64,000 nucleotides of DNA from Mycobacterium kyogaense. Lineage in GTDB: Bacteria > Actinomycetota > Actinomycetes > Mycobacteriales > Mycobacteriaceae. Position 1 is the first letter of the stretch. Each line of letters opens with the position of its first letter. A program made the translations under genes and the position numbers. Below are positions 47,031-56,410 of this stretch, in pieces. The notes below the pieces were generated by a model. The model searched no databases, was not told the origin of the DNA, and saw nothing but the letters and a program-made list of their open reading frames with translations. The DNA lies in the NCBI RefSeq assembly GCF_003254575.1, contig NZ_QJUA01000002.1, forward strand, positions 62,001 to 126,000, given 5' to 3'.

Positions 47031-48359
47031 TCAGCCGAGTTCGTAGTCGATCCCGGCGAGATGGCCCCGCGCCTGCGCCCGCACCACCGCGTTCAGCCCG
47101 GAGCAGTCCCGCAGCGCCTGCCAGCCGTCGCGGTCGTCACGGCCCTCGGGCAGGTCCAGCCAGCGCCGCAGCAGGTCGGCGCGGCCCCGCCGGCTTTCGG
47201 CGAGCACCGCCTCACGCAGCGTGGTCGACAATGCGGTACGCAGCCGGGCCACCGCCGGGGACACCGACTGGCGCAGCAGCGGCCCCGAGTACCGGTCCAG
47301 TGCGGCCTCGACGTCACCGGCGTCCAACGCGTCGAACACCTCGCCGATGTCGCTGGTGATCGGCGCCAGCAGCCGGTACGGCCGCGAGCCGAGGTTCTCC
47401 GCGCCGATCACTTTGCGCAGCCGCGACATCTCCGCACGCACAGTGACGACGTCGAGATCCTTGTCGTCGAGCAGCACAGCGAGGTGGTCCGCGGACAACC
47501 CCTCGGGATGCCGGCTCAGCAGCACGAGGATGTCTGCGTGCCGGCCCGTCAGATAGGTGGCCTGAAGGTGCCCGTAGGCATCGGAGGTCACCCAGCGGGG
47601 CCGATCACCGCCGAGCACCACCAGGTGCGGTTTGCGCGTGGCGGGTTCGGTGCCGATTCCGGCGACCCGCAGCAGCGCCAGATGGTTCTCGACGGCGACC
47701 GCGGTGGCCCGCACCAGGGCCAGCGTCTGCGACGACGCCACCTGCGCATCGCCCGTCAGGTCGATCGCGCCGAGCAGCGCCCCGGTGGTCGGGTCGTGCA
47801 CCGGGGCGGCCGTGCAACTCCACGGCTGCACGATGCGAGAGAAATGCTCCGAACCGTGGATCTGCAATTCTCGGTCCAGGGCGAGCGCGGTGCCGGGGGC
47901 GTTGGTGCCCGCGCCGCGTTCGCTCCAGTCGGCGCCGGGCACGAAGTTCATCGCCTCGGCGCGCCGGCACGCGTTCGGATCGCCCTCGACCCACAGCAGG
48001 GTGCCGTCGGCCGCGCTGACGGCCACCACCACGCCGGAGTCGATCGCGTCGTTGACCAGGAGCCGGCGGATGACCGGTAACGCCGGTGCCAACGGGTGCG
48101 TGTCACGCAGCCGCGCGGCCGCGGCCAGCGCTTCCGCGGGCCGGGCGCCGTTCAAGTCGGGGTCGACACCGACCGCGCGGCTCCGCTCCCAGCTCTGCGC
48201 GACGACCGGCCGGACCGACGAGCTCAGGTCGTCGGCATCGACTTCGCCGGCGAGGAACAGTTCATGGACAGTGCGCAGCGTCGACGAGGACAGGCGCGAG
48301 CCCGCCCGTCCGTTCGTCGTCTTCGCAGTTGCCACGCGGCGATCCTTTGTGTCCGCCAT
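47031..48359 (-). CDS. GAF-domain transcriptional regulator of the ethanolamine/acetaldehyde genes
   Basis: 442 residues. The N-terminal part looks like AcoR-type activators (RPVVAQSWERSRAVGVDPDL) with a GAF domain at about 90-240 (GSEHFSRIVQPWSCTAAPVH). There is no AAA+ sigma-54 domain and no Fis-type HTH. Instead about 275-345 resembles a winged-helix DNA-binding domain (HLQATYLTGRHADILVLLSR, DVVTVRAEMSRLRKVIG). The helical end (345-442) is BTAD-like. It is upstream of the aldehyde dehydrogenase on the same strand and is the likely local regulator. ATG 48359 is chosen over 48374. Confidence 0.8.
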   Translation of the reverse strand: MADTKDRRVATAKTTNGRAGSRLSSSTLRTVHELFLAGEVDADDLSSSVRPVVAQSWERSRAVGVDPDLNGARPAEALAAAARLRDTHPLAPALPVIRRLLVNDAIDSGVVVAVSAADGTLLWVEGDPNACRRAEAMNFVPGADWSERGAGTNAPGTALALDRELQIHGSEHFSRIVQPWSCTAAPVHDPTTGALLGAIDLTGDAQVASSQTLALVRATAVAVENHLALLRVAGIGTEPATRKPHLVVLGGDRPRWVTSDAYGHLQATYLTGRHADILVLLSRHPEGLSADHLAVLLDDKDLDVVTVRAEMSRLRKVIGAENLGSRPYRLLAPITSDIGEVFDALDAGDVEAALDRYSGPLLRQSVSPAVARLRTALSTTLREAVLAESRRGRADLLRRWLDLPEGRDDRDGWQALRDCSGLNAVVRAQARGHLAGIDYELG

Positions 48360-48411
48360 CACACCGGCCACCACCTTATCCCACCAGGCACGACGTAAGG
48401 GTCGAGAAGAA

Positions 48412-48456
48412 CTGTGCGACCCCCGGTCGGCTCCCCTCCTCGCGGGGGTCGCACAG
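48412..48456 (-). terminator. Terminator of the ESX-4 minus-strand operon
   Basis: CTGTGCGACCCCC (48412-48424) pairs perfectly over 13 bp with GGGGGTCGCACAG (48444-48456). It lies 14 nt after the esxT stop and is followed on the minus strand by TTCTTCTC. It separates ESX-4 from the regulator. Confidence 0.8.
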
Positions 48457-48470
48457 CGTCTGGTGGGGCG

Positions 48471-48767
48471 TCAGGCACCCCAGGCGTGGGCGGCGCTGCG
48501 ATCGGTCGCCGCGACGTCGTCGGCGCCGTCGCGCACCGCGTCACCCAGGCGGAACAGGATGTCGTTGAGTGCGGCCGCGGACTGCTCCCACCTGGCCTGC
48601 TCGACCTGGTACGCCTCGGCGGCGTCGCGGGTCCAGACCTGCTGCAGCGGCGCGATCTGAGTCCGCAGATCGTCGAGCGCGGCATTGAAGCGGGCAGACG
48701 TCGCGTGGATCTGCTGGCGGATCGTGTGCTCGATCGCGGCGAAATCGTAGGACAGCATCGGGTCCAT
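48471..48767 (-). CDS. esxT: ESX-4 secreted protein EsxT
   Basis: 98-residue WXG100-family protein. SYDFAAIEHTIRQQIHATSA, then LRTQIAPLQQVW; the turn is Trp45-Thr-Arg, so the Gly of W-x-G is absent, as I recall it is in M. tuberculosis EsxT. It should pair with EsxU. The C terminus lacks a clear Y-x3-D/E. ATG 48767 follows the esxU stop by 11 nt. Confidence 0.93.
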   Translation of the reverse strand: MDPMLSYDFAAIEHTIRQQIHATSARFNAALDDLRTQIAPLQQVWTRDAAEAYQVEQARWEQSAAALNDILFRLGDAVRDGADDVAATDRSAAHAWGA

Positions 48768-48778
48768 GTCGGTCTCCT

Positions 48779-49111
48779 CTACAGGTGGGCGGTCGCAGAA
48801 CCGATGGCGTGGGCATGGCTGTCGGTGGCCAGGCGCAGGGTGCGCTCGTTGTCGCGGATGGTCTCGGCGATGCGTTGCAGCGCCGCGTGCAGCCGCAGCG
48901 ACTCCGCGTTCCACCGGTCGACCACGTCGCGGAACCTGGCGGCCGCGACGCCACCCCACACCGAGGCGGGCACGCTGCTCATCTGGCCGATGAACGAGGC
49001 CAGCATCGCGCGGATCTCCTCGTTGCGGGCGTCGGTCTTGCCTGCCACCGCGGCCATGAGGTCGAAGTCGGTGGCGAGCGCTCCGCCGGCGGCTCCTGAC
49101 GGGATCGGCAT
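48779..49111 (-). CDS. esxU: ESX-4 secreted protein EsxU
   Basis: 110-residue WXG100-family partner of EsxT. The W-x-G turn is Trp52-Gly53-Gly54 in [15 protein letters not shown] between two helices. It is in the same order as Rv3445c-Rv3444c. Confidence 0.93.
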   Translation of the reverse strand: MPIPSGAAGGALATDFDLMAAVAGKTDARNEEIRAMLASFIGQMSSVPASVWGGVAAARFRDVVDRWNAESLRLHAALQRIAETIRDNERTLRLATDSHAHAIGSATAHL

Positions 49112-49186
49112 CGGGAGATCCTTCCTGTGTTGTTGGCATTACACAGAATTGGACGCACCGGCAGCAGGATCGGTTCCATCTGGTCG

Positions 49187-50227
49187 TCAACCGACTGCAC
49201 GGGCGCTGGCTACCGCGTGCGCACACACCGCCGCGACCGCCTCGGCGTGGCCGGGTGCGCTCTGACATCCGATGGCGATCCGCACGCCCTCGTCGCCCAC
49301 CACTGCCCACTGGGTGTGGCTGCCGTCCCGCACCTCGCGGTAGGTCACCGCGGCCCGGGCACCCACCACGCCGTCGGGACGGAAGTCGACGAACACCCCC
49401 GAGGGCGCGGAAGCGATTGCCCGGCGCAGGGATTCGGCGATGTCCGGGAGAGACGCGGGCCCGAGGGACTGCGTGAGGTGCAGTGCGGGCAGACCATCGG
49501 TTCCGGCGATCCTCACCCTCGCCGAACCGAGTCCCGACGTGATGCGCTGCGCCGTCCAGTCGGTCGGCACCTCGATCGCGACCCGACCCTCGGTGAGCAC
49601 TCTCCACTGCGCCGGCGCCGGATGACGCGGCAGCCAGGGCACGAGGAGCGCCATCAGCGCCGTGGAGGCGGCTAAGGCGATCACGGGCCGGCGGATTCTG
49701 GATCGCGCCGGCGCGAGCGTCGCTGCCACCGCGGCCTCGACGTCGTCGCGCCCGCTGAGGCGGCCGGTGCCGGAGGGCGGCGCGGCGACCCCGGGCGGAA
49801 CGTCGACCAGCACTGAGCCCAGCCTCGGCAGGGCGTCACGGTCGAGCACGCGGAGAGGCTGCCCGGGCTCGGTGATCGCGACGAGGTCAGCCGAGACCTC
49901 CGCGACTGCCCCGCTCTGGGCTGCGCTCAGCAGTGGTCCCCGCCGGAACACCCGAACGTCGCCGGCGACCGCGCCTGCGGCGTCGGTCACGGCCGCCGTC
50001 CAGCGGCTGGGCCACCAGCTCGGCACCACCACCGCGAGTGATCGCTTGCGCCCGCCCGCTGCCGTCGAGAGCACCTCGCGCAGGAGGTCGGCCACCTCGA
50101 CGACGCGGTCGTCCACCACCGCGAGCCGGTCCCCCACGCCCGCGACGGCCGCCTCCGCCCAGGCTTCCGGCGGGGTGCCCGGTCCCCGTACCGTCACCGG
50201 CCCGACCTCGACGACGACCGGCGTCAC
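49187..50227 (-). CDS. Type VII secretion-associated protein, Rv3446c-like
   Basis: 346 residues (TIGR03931-type family). The N-terminal half is an ASKHA-like regulatory region with VVVEVGPVTVRGPG and DDRVVEVADLLREVL. One membrane segment is near 200 (IALAASTALMALLVPWL). An external C-terminal domain (WRVLTEGRVAIEVPTDWTAQ, DEGVRIAIGCQSAPGH) follows. GTG overlaps the eccC4 stop. It is the ESX-4 component of unknown role. Confidence 0.88.
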   Translation of the reverse strand: MTPVVVEVGPVTVRGPGTPPEAWAEAAVAGVGDRLAVVDDRVVEVADLLREVLSTAAGGRKRSLAVVVPSWWPSRWTAAVTDAAGAVAGDVRVFRRGPLLSAAQSGAVAEVSADLVAITEPGQPLRVLDRDALPRLGSVLVDVPPGVAAPPSGTGRLSGRDDVEAAVAATLAPARSRIRRPVIALAASTALMALLVPWLPRHPAPAQWRVLTEGRVAIEVPTDWTAQRITSGLGSARVRIAGTDGLPALHLTQSLGPASLPDIAESLRRAIASAPSGVFVDFRPDGVVGARAAVTYREVRDGSHTQWAVVGDEGVRIAIGCQSAPGHAEAVAAVCAHAVASARAVG

Positions 50228-53200
50228 GGCGGGTCGAGCCACCCCACCTGGACCAGTTCGTCGGCGCGGCCACGCACCGACAGCACCCCGCGCCCACGTG
50301 GCAGCGGCGCAGGCCGAGTACTGCCCAGCAGCGTCCCTTCCTCCGGCGAGGCGCTCATCATGAATCCGGAGCAGCCCATCTCCCGCAGCCGGGTGAGCAC
50401 CGGGTCGAACATCGCCCGGGCGGCCCCGCCGGACCGGCGGGCGACGACGACGTGCAGGCCGAGGTCCTTGGCGTGGGGCAGGAAGTCGGCGAGCAGGGTG
50501 AGCGGGTTGCCGGTGGCGCCGGCCACCAGGTCGTAATCGTCGACGACGACGTAGATCTCCGGCCCGGTCCACCACGAGCGGTCCCGCAGCGCCCGCTGGG
50601 TGACGTGTTCGTCGGGCATGCGGTCCGTCAGCCGGGCGGTCAGCGCACTCAGGCGAGACTCGAGCGCCACCGGTGATGCGGAATATCCGGCGAGATGGTC
50701 GCTTTCGACGACGCCGAGCAGCGTCCGGCGGTAGTCGACCAGTTCCAGGGCGACCTCCTGCGGGGTGTGCGTGCGCACCAGATCAGTGCACAGCGTGCGC
50801 AGCAGAGCCGTCTTGCCGGATTCTCCGTCGCCAAGGATCAGCAGGTGTGGGTGATCGATGACGTCGAGCACGGCAGCGCCCAGATCACGCTCCCGTAGAC
50901 CGAGGAGTAGGCCGCCCGGCAGACGCGACGCAGCGCTGATCGTGTCGAAATGCACGGTGGTGGGCAGCAATTCGACTCGCGGTGCACGTGAGCCACCGGC
51001 TTGTGCAGGGATGTGCGAGGTACCGGGCAGGGCGATCGCCATCAGGTGGCCGTCGCGGGTCAGGCCGCGCCCGGCCGGTGCGGTGCTCAGCTCCCGGGCT
51101 CGTCGCCGATCCATCTCGGACTCCGCGGGCTCCCCCAGTCTCAGTTCGATCCGCGTGCCGAGCTGATCCTTCAGCGCCGGTCGCAGATCGGCCCACCGGG
51201 AGGCCGTCAGCACCACGTGGACGCCGTAGGAGAGCCCGCGTGCCGCGAGCGCGGTGATCGCAGACTCGAGGACGTCGAATTCGCTGCGCACGGTCGACCA
51301 TCCGTCGACGACGAGGAACACGTCCGGGTCGGTGTCGGCGCGGGAGTTCTCCTCGCGGTCGCGCAGCACGCCGTCGAGGTGGGCGACGGTGCGGCGACAC
51401 AGTTCGGCCTCGTGCCGACCCGCCACGCACCCGACGTGCGGGAGGTCGCGAAGCGCAGCCAATGCTCCGCCGCCGAAGTCCAGGCAGTAGAACTGCACCG
51501 TCGCGGCATCGTGGCGCGCAGCCAGCGCAGCGACCAACGTCCGCAGCGCCGTCGACTTGCCGGACTGCGGCGCGCCCACGATCGCGGCATTGCCCGCTGC
51601 GCCCGACATGTCGACCACATACGGCTCGTACCGCTGCTCGGCCGGGCGGTCGATCAGGCCGATCGGCACGTGTAGCGGGCTCGATGCAACGGTGCCGAGC
51701 AGGTCCTCGAGAATCGGCGAACGCCGCAGCGGCGGTAGCCACACGCGGTGCGCCTCACCGCCGTGGCCCTGCAGCTGGTTCAGCATCGTCGTCAGGAGCG
51801 GACGCGACGGGGCCTCCTGCGCAACGGGTTGCGCCGCGGCCGACGTGAACGCTTGTGGCACAACGCATGTGCCGTCCGACACCGTGGACGCACCGGGAAT
51901 GTGGCCGGAGACGAAGGCCGCCTGGAAACGGGTCAGCTGTCCGGCAGAGGTCTTGAGATAGGCGGCCCCGGGACGAGCGGGCAGGTGATGGGCGTCGGCC
52001 ACCCCGAGGACCGCGCGGGAGTCGGCTGCCGAGAACGTCTTCAGACACACGCGATAGGACAGGTGGGCGTCCAGGCCCCGCAGCCGCCCTTCGTCGAGGC
52101 GTTGGCTGGCCAGCAGGAGATGGACGCCCAGCGAGCGACCGAGCCGGCCCATTGCGACGAACAGATCGGCGAAGTCGGGATGCTGGCTGAGCAGTTCGGA
52201 GAACTCGTCGACGACGACGAACAACGACGGCAGCGGCGCCAGGGCAGGATCCTTTGTGCGGGCGCGCCGGTACGCCGCGAGGTCGGCGAGATTGCCCGCT
52301 GCCCGGAGAACCTCCTGCCTGCGGGTGATCTCCCCGGAGAGCGCATCACGCATTCTCGCCACCAGCGGCGCCTCGTCGGCGAGATTCGTGATCACCGCCG
52401 AGACGTGGTTCACGGTGTCCAGGCCGAGAAATGTTGCGCCGCCCTTGAAATCGACGAGGACGAGGTTCAGATCGTCCGGCGAGTGCGTGGTGATCATGCC
52501 GAGGACGAGGGTGCGGAGGAACTCCGATTTACCGGATCCGGTGGCGCCGACGCACAATCCATGCGGCCCCATCCCGCCGGCAGCGGATTCGGAGATGTCG
52601 AGGTGGACCGTGCCACCGTCCTCGTCCACGCCGATGGGCACCCGCAACGGAGTGTCGGTCGGCTGCGACCATCGGACGACCGGGTCGAACACGCTCGGGT
52701 CCGCGATGCCCATCAGCGCCGGCCAGCCGTCGCGACCCGACGATGCCCGGCGCAGCGAGCAGCGGGCCACGCGCCGGGCACAGGTCAGCGCCTCCGGCAG
52801 AGACAGCTGGTCGTACCGGGCGGAGATCTCGACGCCGTCGGCGGCCAGGACGACCGGCGACCGTGCGGCACGGATGCGCACGACCGTCACGTCGTCGGCG
52901 GTCGGCGGTGCCGTACCGTCTGCGACGACCACTCGATGCCGCGTCCCGTCGCCCGCACGAGAATGCGGCAGCCATTTCAGCCAGTCCCATTCGGCGCCGC
53001 CGTCCCGGTCGGTCACGATCCCGAGCAGCGCGGGCGAATGCGCGACGGCGAGCTGGCAGACGAGCGCCCGCACGACCGCACGACACGTGTTCGACTCCCC
53101 GGTGACCGTCACCATTCGGGTGTCATGCAAAGGCACCAGCACCGGCATGTCCGGAACGAGCGACCGATTCTCGGCCAGGGTTCGCACCGCCGTCGCAGTC

Positions 53201-53727
53201 ACCGGATCGGCGTTCTCGTCGGATGCGAGCTCCGGCAGCACAGCCGCCGTCAGCGGGTCGACATCACCGATTCCGGCTCGTACACAGAGAAAGTCGGGGT
53301 GGGTTTCGTCTCGCTGCCACATCTGCTGCGTGCCGGCGAGCGACCACAGCGCTTCCGGCTCGGGATGGTGCCTGTGCGACCATCGGTGCTGGGCCGCGGC
53401 GCCGGCCCGCAGGATGCCGTCGACGGTGTCGAGATAGCGCAGGTAATCGGCGCGCTGGGCGTTGATCTCGGCGGTGCGGGCCCCGCCGCGACCGCCGTGG
53501 GCCAGCATGCCGATCAGCGAGACCAGCATCATCACCGGCAGTGCGAGGAACATCGGACTTCGCGGCGACGATGCGCCCGATCGCAAATACAACGCGCTCA
53601 TGCCGATCACGGCGGCGACCATCGCGACCGGCATCATCCGGGCCATGGGACTGACAGGTGAGGCCTCCGGCAGCTCGGGCGGCGCGTCGAGAGCGATCCG
53701 GCAGCCGGGCGGGCGCGCAAGTTCCAT
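50224..53727 (-). CDS. eccC4: ESX-4 FtsK/SpoIIIE-type ATPase EccC4
   Basis: 1167 residues, the motor of the secretion system. Two membrane helices (about 32-76), then three P-loop ATPase domains with lysines at 400 (GATGSGKSEF), 724 (GAPQSGKSTA) and 972 (GDGESGKTAL). Walker B-type LFVVVDEFSELL follows the first. All three P-loops are intact. The first domain contains LVLVDFKGGATFLGLD. It is one uninterrupted chain. It is divergent from eccD4. Confidence 0.96.
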   Translation of the reverse strand: MELARPPGCRIALDAPPELPEASPVSPMARMMPVAMVAAVIGMSALYLRSGASSPRSPMFLALPVMMLVSLIGMLAHGGRGGARTAEINAQRADYLRYLDTVDGILRAGAAAQHRWSHRHHPEPEALWSLAGTQQMWQRDETHPDFLCVRAGIGDVDPLTAAVLPELASDENADPVTATAVRTLAENRSLVPDMPVLVPLHDTRMVTVTGESNTCRAVVRALVCQLAVAHSPALLGIVTDRDGGAEWDWLKWLPHSRAGDGTRHRVVVADGTAPPTADDVTVVRIRAARSPVVLAADGVEISARYDQLSLPEALTCARRVARCSLRRASSGRDGWPALMGIADPSVFDPVVRWSQPTDTPLRVPIGVDEDGGTVHLDISESAAGGMGPHGLCVGATGSGKSEFLRTLVLGMITTHSPDDLNLVLVDFKGGATFLGLDTVNHVSAVITNLADEAPLVARMRDALSGEITRRQEVLRAAGNLADLAAYRRARTKDPALAPLPSLFVVVDEFSELLSQHPDFADLFVAMGRLGRSLGVHLLLASQRLDEGRLRGLDAHLSYRVCLKTFSAADSRAVLGVADAHHLPARPGAAYLKTSAGQLTRFQAAFVSGHIPGASTVSDGTCVVPQAFTSAAAQPVAQEAPSRPLLTTMLNQLQGHGGEAHRVWLPPLRRSPILEDLLGTVASSPLHVPIGLIDRPAEQRYEPYVVDMSGAAGNAAIVGAPQSGKSTALRTLVAALAARHDAATVQFYCLDFGGGALAALRDLPHVGCVAGRHEAELCRRTVAHLDGVLRDREENSRADTDPDVFLVVDGWSTVRSEFDVLESAITALAARGLSYGVHVVLTASRWADLRPALKDQLGTRIELRLGEPAESEMDRRRARELSTAPAGRGLTRDGHLMAIALPGTSHIPAQAGGSRAPRVELLPTTVHFDTISAASRLPGGLLLGLRERDLGAAVLDVIDHPHLLILGDGESGKTALLRTLCTDLVRTHTPQEVALELVDYRRTLLGVVESDHLAGYSASPVALESRLSALTARLTDRMPDEHVTQRALRDRSWWTGPEIYVVVDDYDLVAGATGNPLTLLADFLPHAKDLGLHVVVARRSGGAARAMFDPVLTRLREMGCSGFMMSASPEEGTLLGSTRPAPLPRGRGVLSVRGRADELVQVGWLDPP

Positions 53728-53810
53728 GTAGGAACAGACGCACCAGCGCGCTGTGCGGTTCCATCCAGCGACGAGAAATTTCGGTGCCTACCGGCCCCCT
53801 GTACGCCAGT

Positions 53811-53816
53811 TACGTT
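53811..53816 (+). promoter_or_regulatory. Leaderless promoter -10 for eccD4
   Basis: TACGTT ends 6 nt before the GTG at 53823 and decides that start among three in-frame GTG codons (53784, 53820, 53823). Confidence 0.45.
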
Positions 53817-53822
53817 GCTGTG

Positions 53823-55121
53823 GTGACGAATACCGTGCGCCGAGTGGCTGTCCACCTTCCGCGGCAGCGGCTCAGCGCGGATCTGGTGCTGCCGGCGCAG
53901 TGTCCGGTCGCCCAGCTCCTGCCCGCACTGGTGGACGGCGTGGTGGGCGACCGCGCGTCCGTGGCGGAGGCGGCGCGGTGGTACCTGGCTCCGGTGGCGG
54001 GGCTACCGCTCGACCCGACGAAAAGCCTGCACGACAACGGTGTTCGTGACGGTGACCTGCTGCTGTTGACCGACGAACCCGCGCCACCTCCCCGAGTGAC
54101 GACGGGAGCCCCCACGGACGCGATCATCGCCGCCGGCCGCCCTCCCGCTCCGCGCGCCGGCGGGTGGGAGGCTGCGATCGCGACGAGTGTGCTGCTCGCG
54201 CTGGCCTCGACTCTCTGCTGGGTGGGGTGCACGAGCGGAGACGAGCCGGCACTGTGGGTGAGCGCGGCCATCGCACTGTCCGCGGCGGTCGCCGCCGTCG
54301 CGGGCTGGGTCACCGCACCGCTGTCGGATGCACTGAGCGTCGGGGCGGTCGGCCACGCTGCGGTCACCGGGGCACTGGCCGCGGCCGGCTTCTCCTGGCC
54401 GGTCGTCGTCGCTGTCGCCGCGACGGCTGCCCTGGCGATGGCGGTGTGTCTGGCGATGGCGTCGGTCCGCAGCGGTATCGCTGCCGTGTCGGCGACGACC
54501 GGGTGTGCTGCAGCGGCCGGCGCGGTCATGCTCGCCGCGATCATCGGCGCACTGTGCAGCGGGGACGTCGCGGCGATCGGCGCGCTGCTGACCGGTACGT
54601 CACTGGCTGCGCTCGCCGGTGCTGCGTCGCTCGCGGTGACACTCGCCGGCATCGGGCCGGCACGTCGCGCGGTCGGAACACGACGCGCGCAGGTGGCGCA
54701 CCGACTGCTCACGGGACTGACGGCGGGCTGGTGCGGTACAGCGATGGTCGGCGTCGCCCTGGTCGCCACCCAGAGCCGATACCCGGCGCTGACAGGCTTT
54801 TTCGCGGCTGCTGTCGGAACTGCGCTGACTCTGCGACGGCGTGTCCACCTCGACCCCGTCCGCCGGCGGGTCCTGACCGGCGCGGGTCTCGCAGCACTGG
54901 GGATCGCGCTGTTCGTCGCGGTGAGCGCGAGTCCGTCGACGGCGCCATGGTGGTGCTGTGGCGTCGCGGTCGCCGGCGCGACCCTGATACATCTGCGGGA
55001 CAGACAATGGAACCCATTGATGCGCAGCGTGATCCGCGGCATCGAATACATCGCCATAGCTGCGGTTCTGCCGCTGGCCGCGTGGCTGGCCGGCGTGTAC
55101 GACGCGGTGGGCCTGCCGTGA
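53823..55121 (+). CDS. eccD4: ESX-4 membrane channel protein EccD4
   Basis: 432 residues. The N-terminal ubiquitin-like domain (about 1-85) has VRRVAVHLPRQRLSADLVLP and the DNGVRDGDLLLLTDE turn; then about eleven membrane helices. It forms the membrane pore with EccB and EccC. Its stop overlaps the mycP4 start (GTGA). Confidence 0.94.
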   Translation: MTNTVRRVAVHLPRQRLSADLVLPAQCPVAQLLPALVDGVVGDRASVAEAARWYLAPVAGLPLDPTKSLHDNGVRDGDLLLLTDEPAPPPRVTTGAPTDAIIAAGRPPAPRAGGWEAAIATSVLLALASTLCWVGCTSGDEPALWVSAAIALSAAVAAVAGWVTAPLSDALSVGAVGHAAVTGALAAAGFSWPVVVAVAATAALAMAVCLAMASVRSGIAAVSATTGCAAAAGAVMLAAIIGALCSGDVAAIGALLTGTSLAALAGAASLAVTLAGIGPARRAVGTRRAQVAHRLLTGLTAGWCGTAMVGVALVATQSRYPALTGFFAAAVGTALTLRRRVHLDPVRRRVLTGAGLAALGIALFVAVSASPSTAPWWCCGVAVAGATLIHLRDRQWNPLMRSVIRGIEYIAIAAVLPLAAWLAGVYDAVGLP

Positions 55122-56410
55122 CGCGGATCGGGCGCGTGCTGGCCGTCACGGCGCTCACCGTGGGGCTGACACCGCCGACACCGGCCGGCGCGTCGATCTC
55201 TCCGCCACCGATCGACGACTCGCGGTTGCCGCCCGCGGGGTCCGCACGACCGCCGCAGCCGACCGAACAACGAGTCGACTGTGTCGCGGTACACGACGCG
55301 ACCTCCGCCGGCCGCCTTCTCGACGACGTGTCGCTGGTGTGGCCGCTGACCCGTGGTGACGGTCAGACAGTGGCGATTATCGACACCGGAGTGGCCCGCC
55401 ATCGCCGCCTGCCCCACCTCGTCGCGGGCGGTGACTTCGTCAGCACCGGCGACGGGACCGCCGACTGCGACGGCCACGGCTCGATCGTCGCTGGACTGAT
55501 CGGCGCGAGCCCGGACCCGTCGGACAGCTTCGCCGGTGTGGCACCCGAGGCTGCGCTGCTGTCGATTCGCCAGTCCAGCAACAAGTTCGATGTCACTCAG
55601 GGAAACGAGGGCTCGGGCGTCGGGGATGTGCAGACCCTGGCCGCGGCCGTCCGGCTGGCGGCGGATCTGGGCGCCACCGTCATCAACATCTCGTCGGTGG
55701 CCTGCCTGGCCGCGGACGCCGGGCTCGACGACCGGGCCCTGGGTGCGGCGCTGGCCTACGCCGTCGACATCACCAATGCCGTCGTCGTCAGCGCGGCGGG
55801 CAACGTGGGCGGCGCCGGTCAGTGCCCCGCACAGAACGGCGCCGACGTCACGGTGGTGGCCAGCCCGGCCTGGTACGACGACTATGTCCTGACCGTCGGC
55901 TCGTCGAGCGCCGACGGCTCCGCCTCTGACTTCAGCCTCGCCGGACCGTGGGTCGACGTCGCGGCGCCGGGCGAGAACGTCGTGTCGCTCGCCGCGGCAC
56001 CCGACGGTCTGGTGGATTCCACCGTCAGCGGCGCTCGGCTGTCCGGCACCAGCTACGCGGCGCCGCTGGTGTCGGGGCTCGCCGCTCTGGTGCGGGCCCG
56101 GCACCCCGAACTCACCGCCCGGCAGGTGATGGCCCGCATCGAGGACACCGCGCGCCATCCCGCGGGTGGCTGGTCCCCCGCGGTCGGCCATGGGGTCGTC
56201 GACGTGCTGGCCGCGGTGGGCGACGTCGCGCCGCCGGTCCCGCGCCCGGCCACGACGATCTCCGGCATGCCGGCCGAGCAGCGTGAGAGAGAGCCGGCGT
56301 CGCCGGTACGCACCGTGCTGCTGTGCGCGGGACTCATCGGCGCGGTGGCTGTCGCCGGCGCGGCGCCCGGCCGGTCACGGCCCCGCGAGGATGACGTCGC
56401 GGCCGACTGA
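55118..56410 (+). CDS. mycP4: Mycosin MycP4, membrane-anchored subtilisin
   Basis: 430 residues. A signal peptide ends near residue 25 (PAGAS). The catalytic triad is Asp89 (AIIDTG), His120 (CDGHGS) and Ser312 (SGTSYAAP), with oxyanion Asn in SAAGN. The C-terminal anchor TVLLCAGLIGAVAVAGAAP is followed by RSRPREDD. Mycosins stabilise and process ESX complexes. Its 3' end overlaps the convergent eccB4 by 36 nt. Confidence 0.96.
   Translation: MTRIGRVLAVTALTVGLTPPTPAGASISPPPIDDSRLPPAGSARPPQPTEQRVDCVAVHDATSAGRLLDDVSLVWPLTRGDGQTVAIIDTGVARHRRLPHLVAGGDFVSTGDGTADCDGHGSIVAGLIGASPDPSDSFAGVAPEAALLSIRQSSNKFDVTQGNEGSGVGDVQTLAAAVRLAADLGATVINISSVACLAADAGLDDRALGAALAYAVDITNAVVVSAAGNVGGAGQCPAQNGADVTVVASPAWYDDYVLTVGSSSADGSASDFSLAGPWVDVAAPGENVVSLAAAPDGLVDSTVSGARLSGTSYAAPLVSGLAALVRARHPELTARQVMARIEDTARHPAGGWSPAVGHGVVDVLAAVGDVAPPVPRPATTISGMPAEQREREPASPVRTVLLCAGLIGAVAVAGAAPGRSRPREDDVAAD

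Noticed and set aside
53810..56191. Minus-strand frame of 793 codons opposite eccD4-mycP4
   Set aside because: Opposite two ESX-4 genes with complete motifs; shadow frame only.
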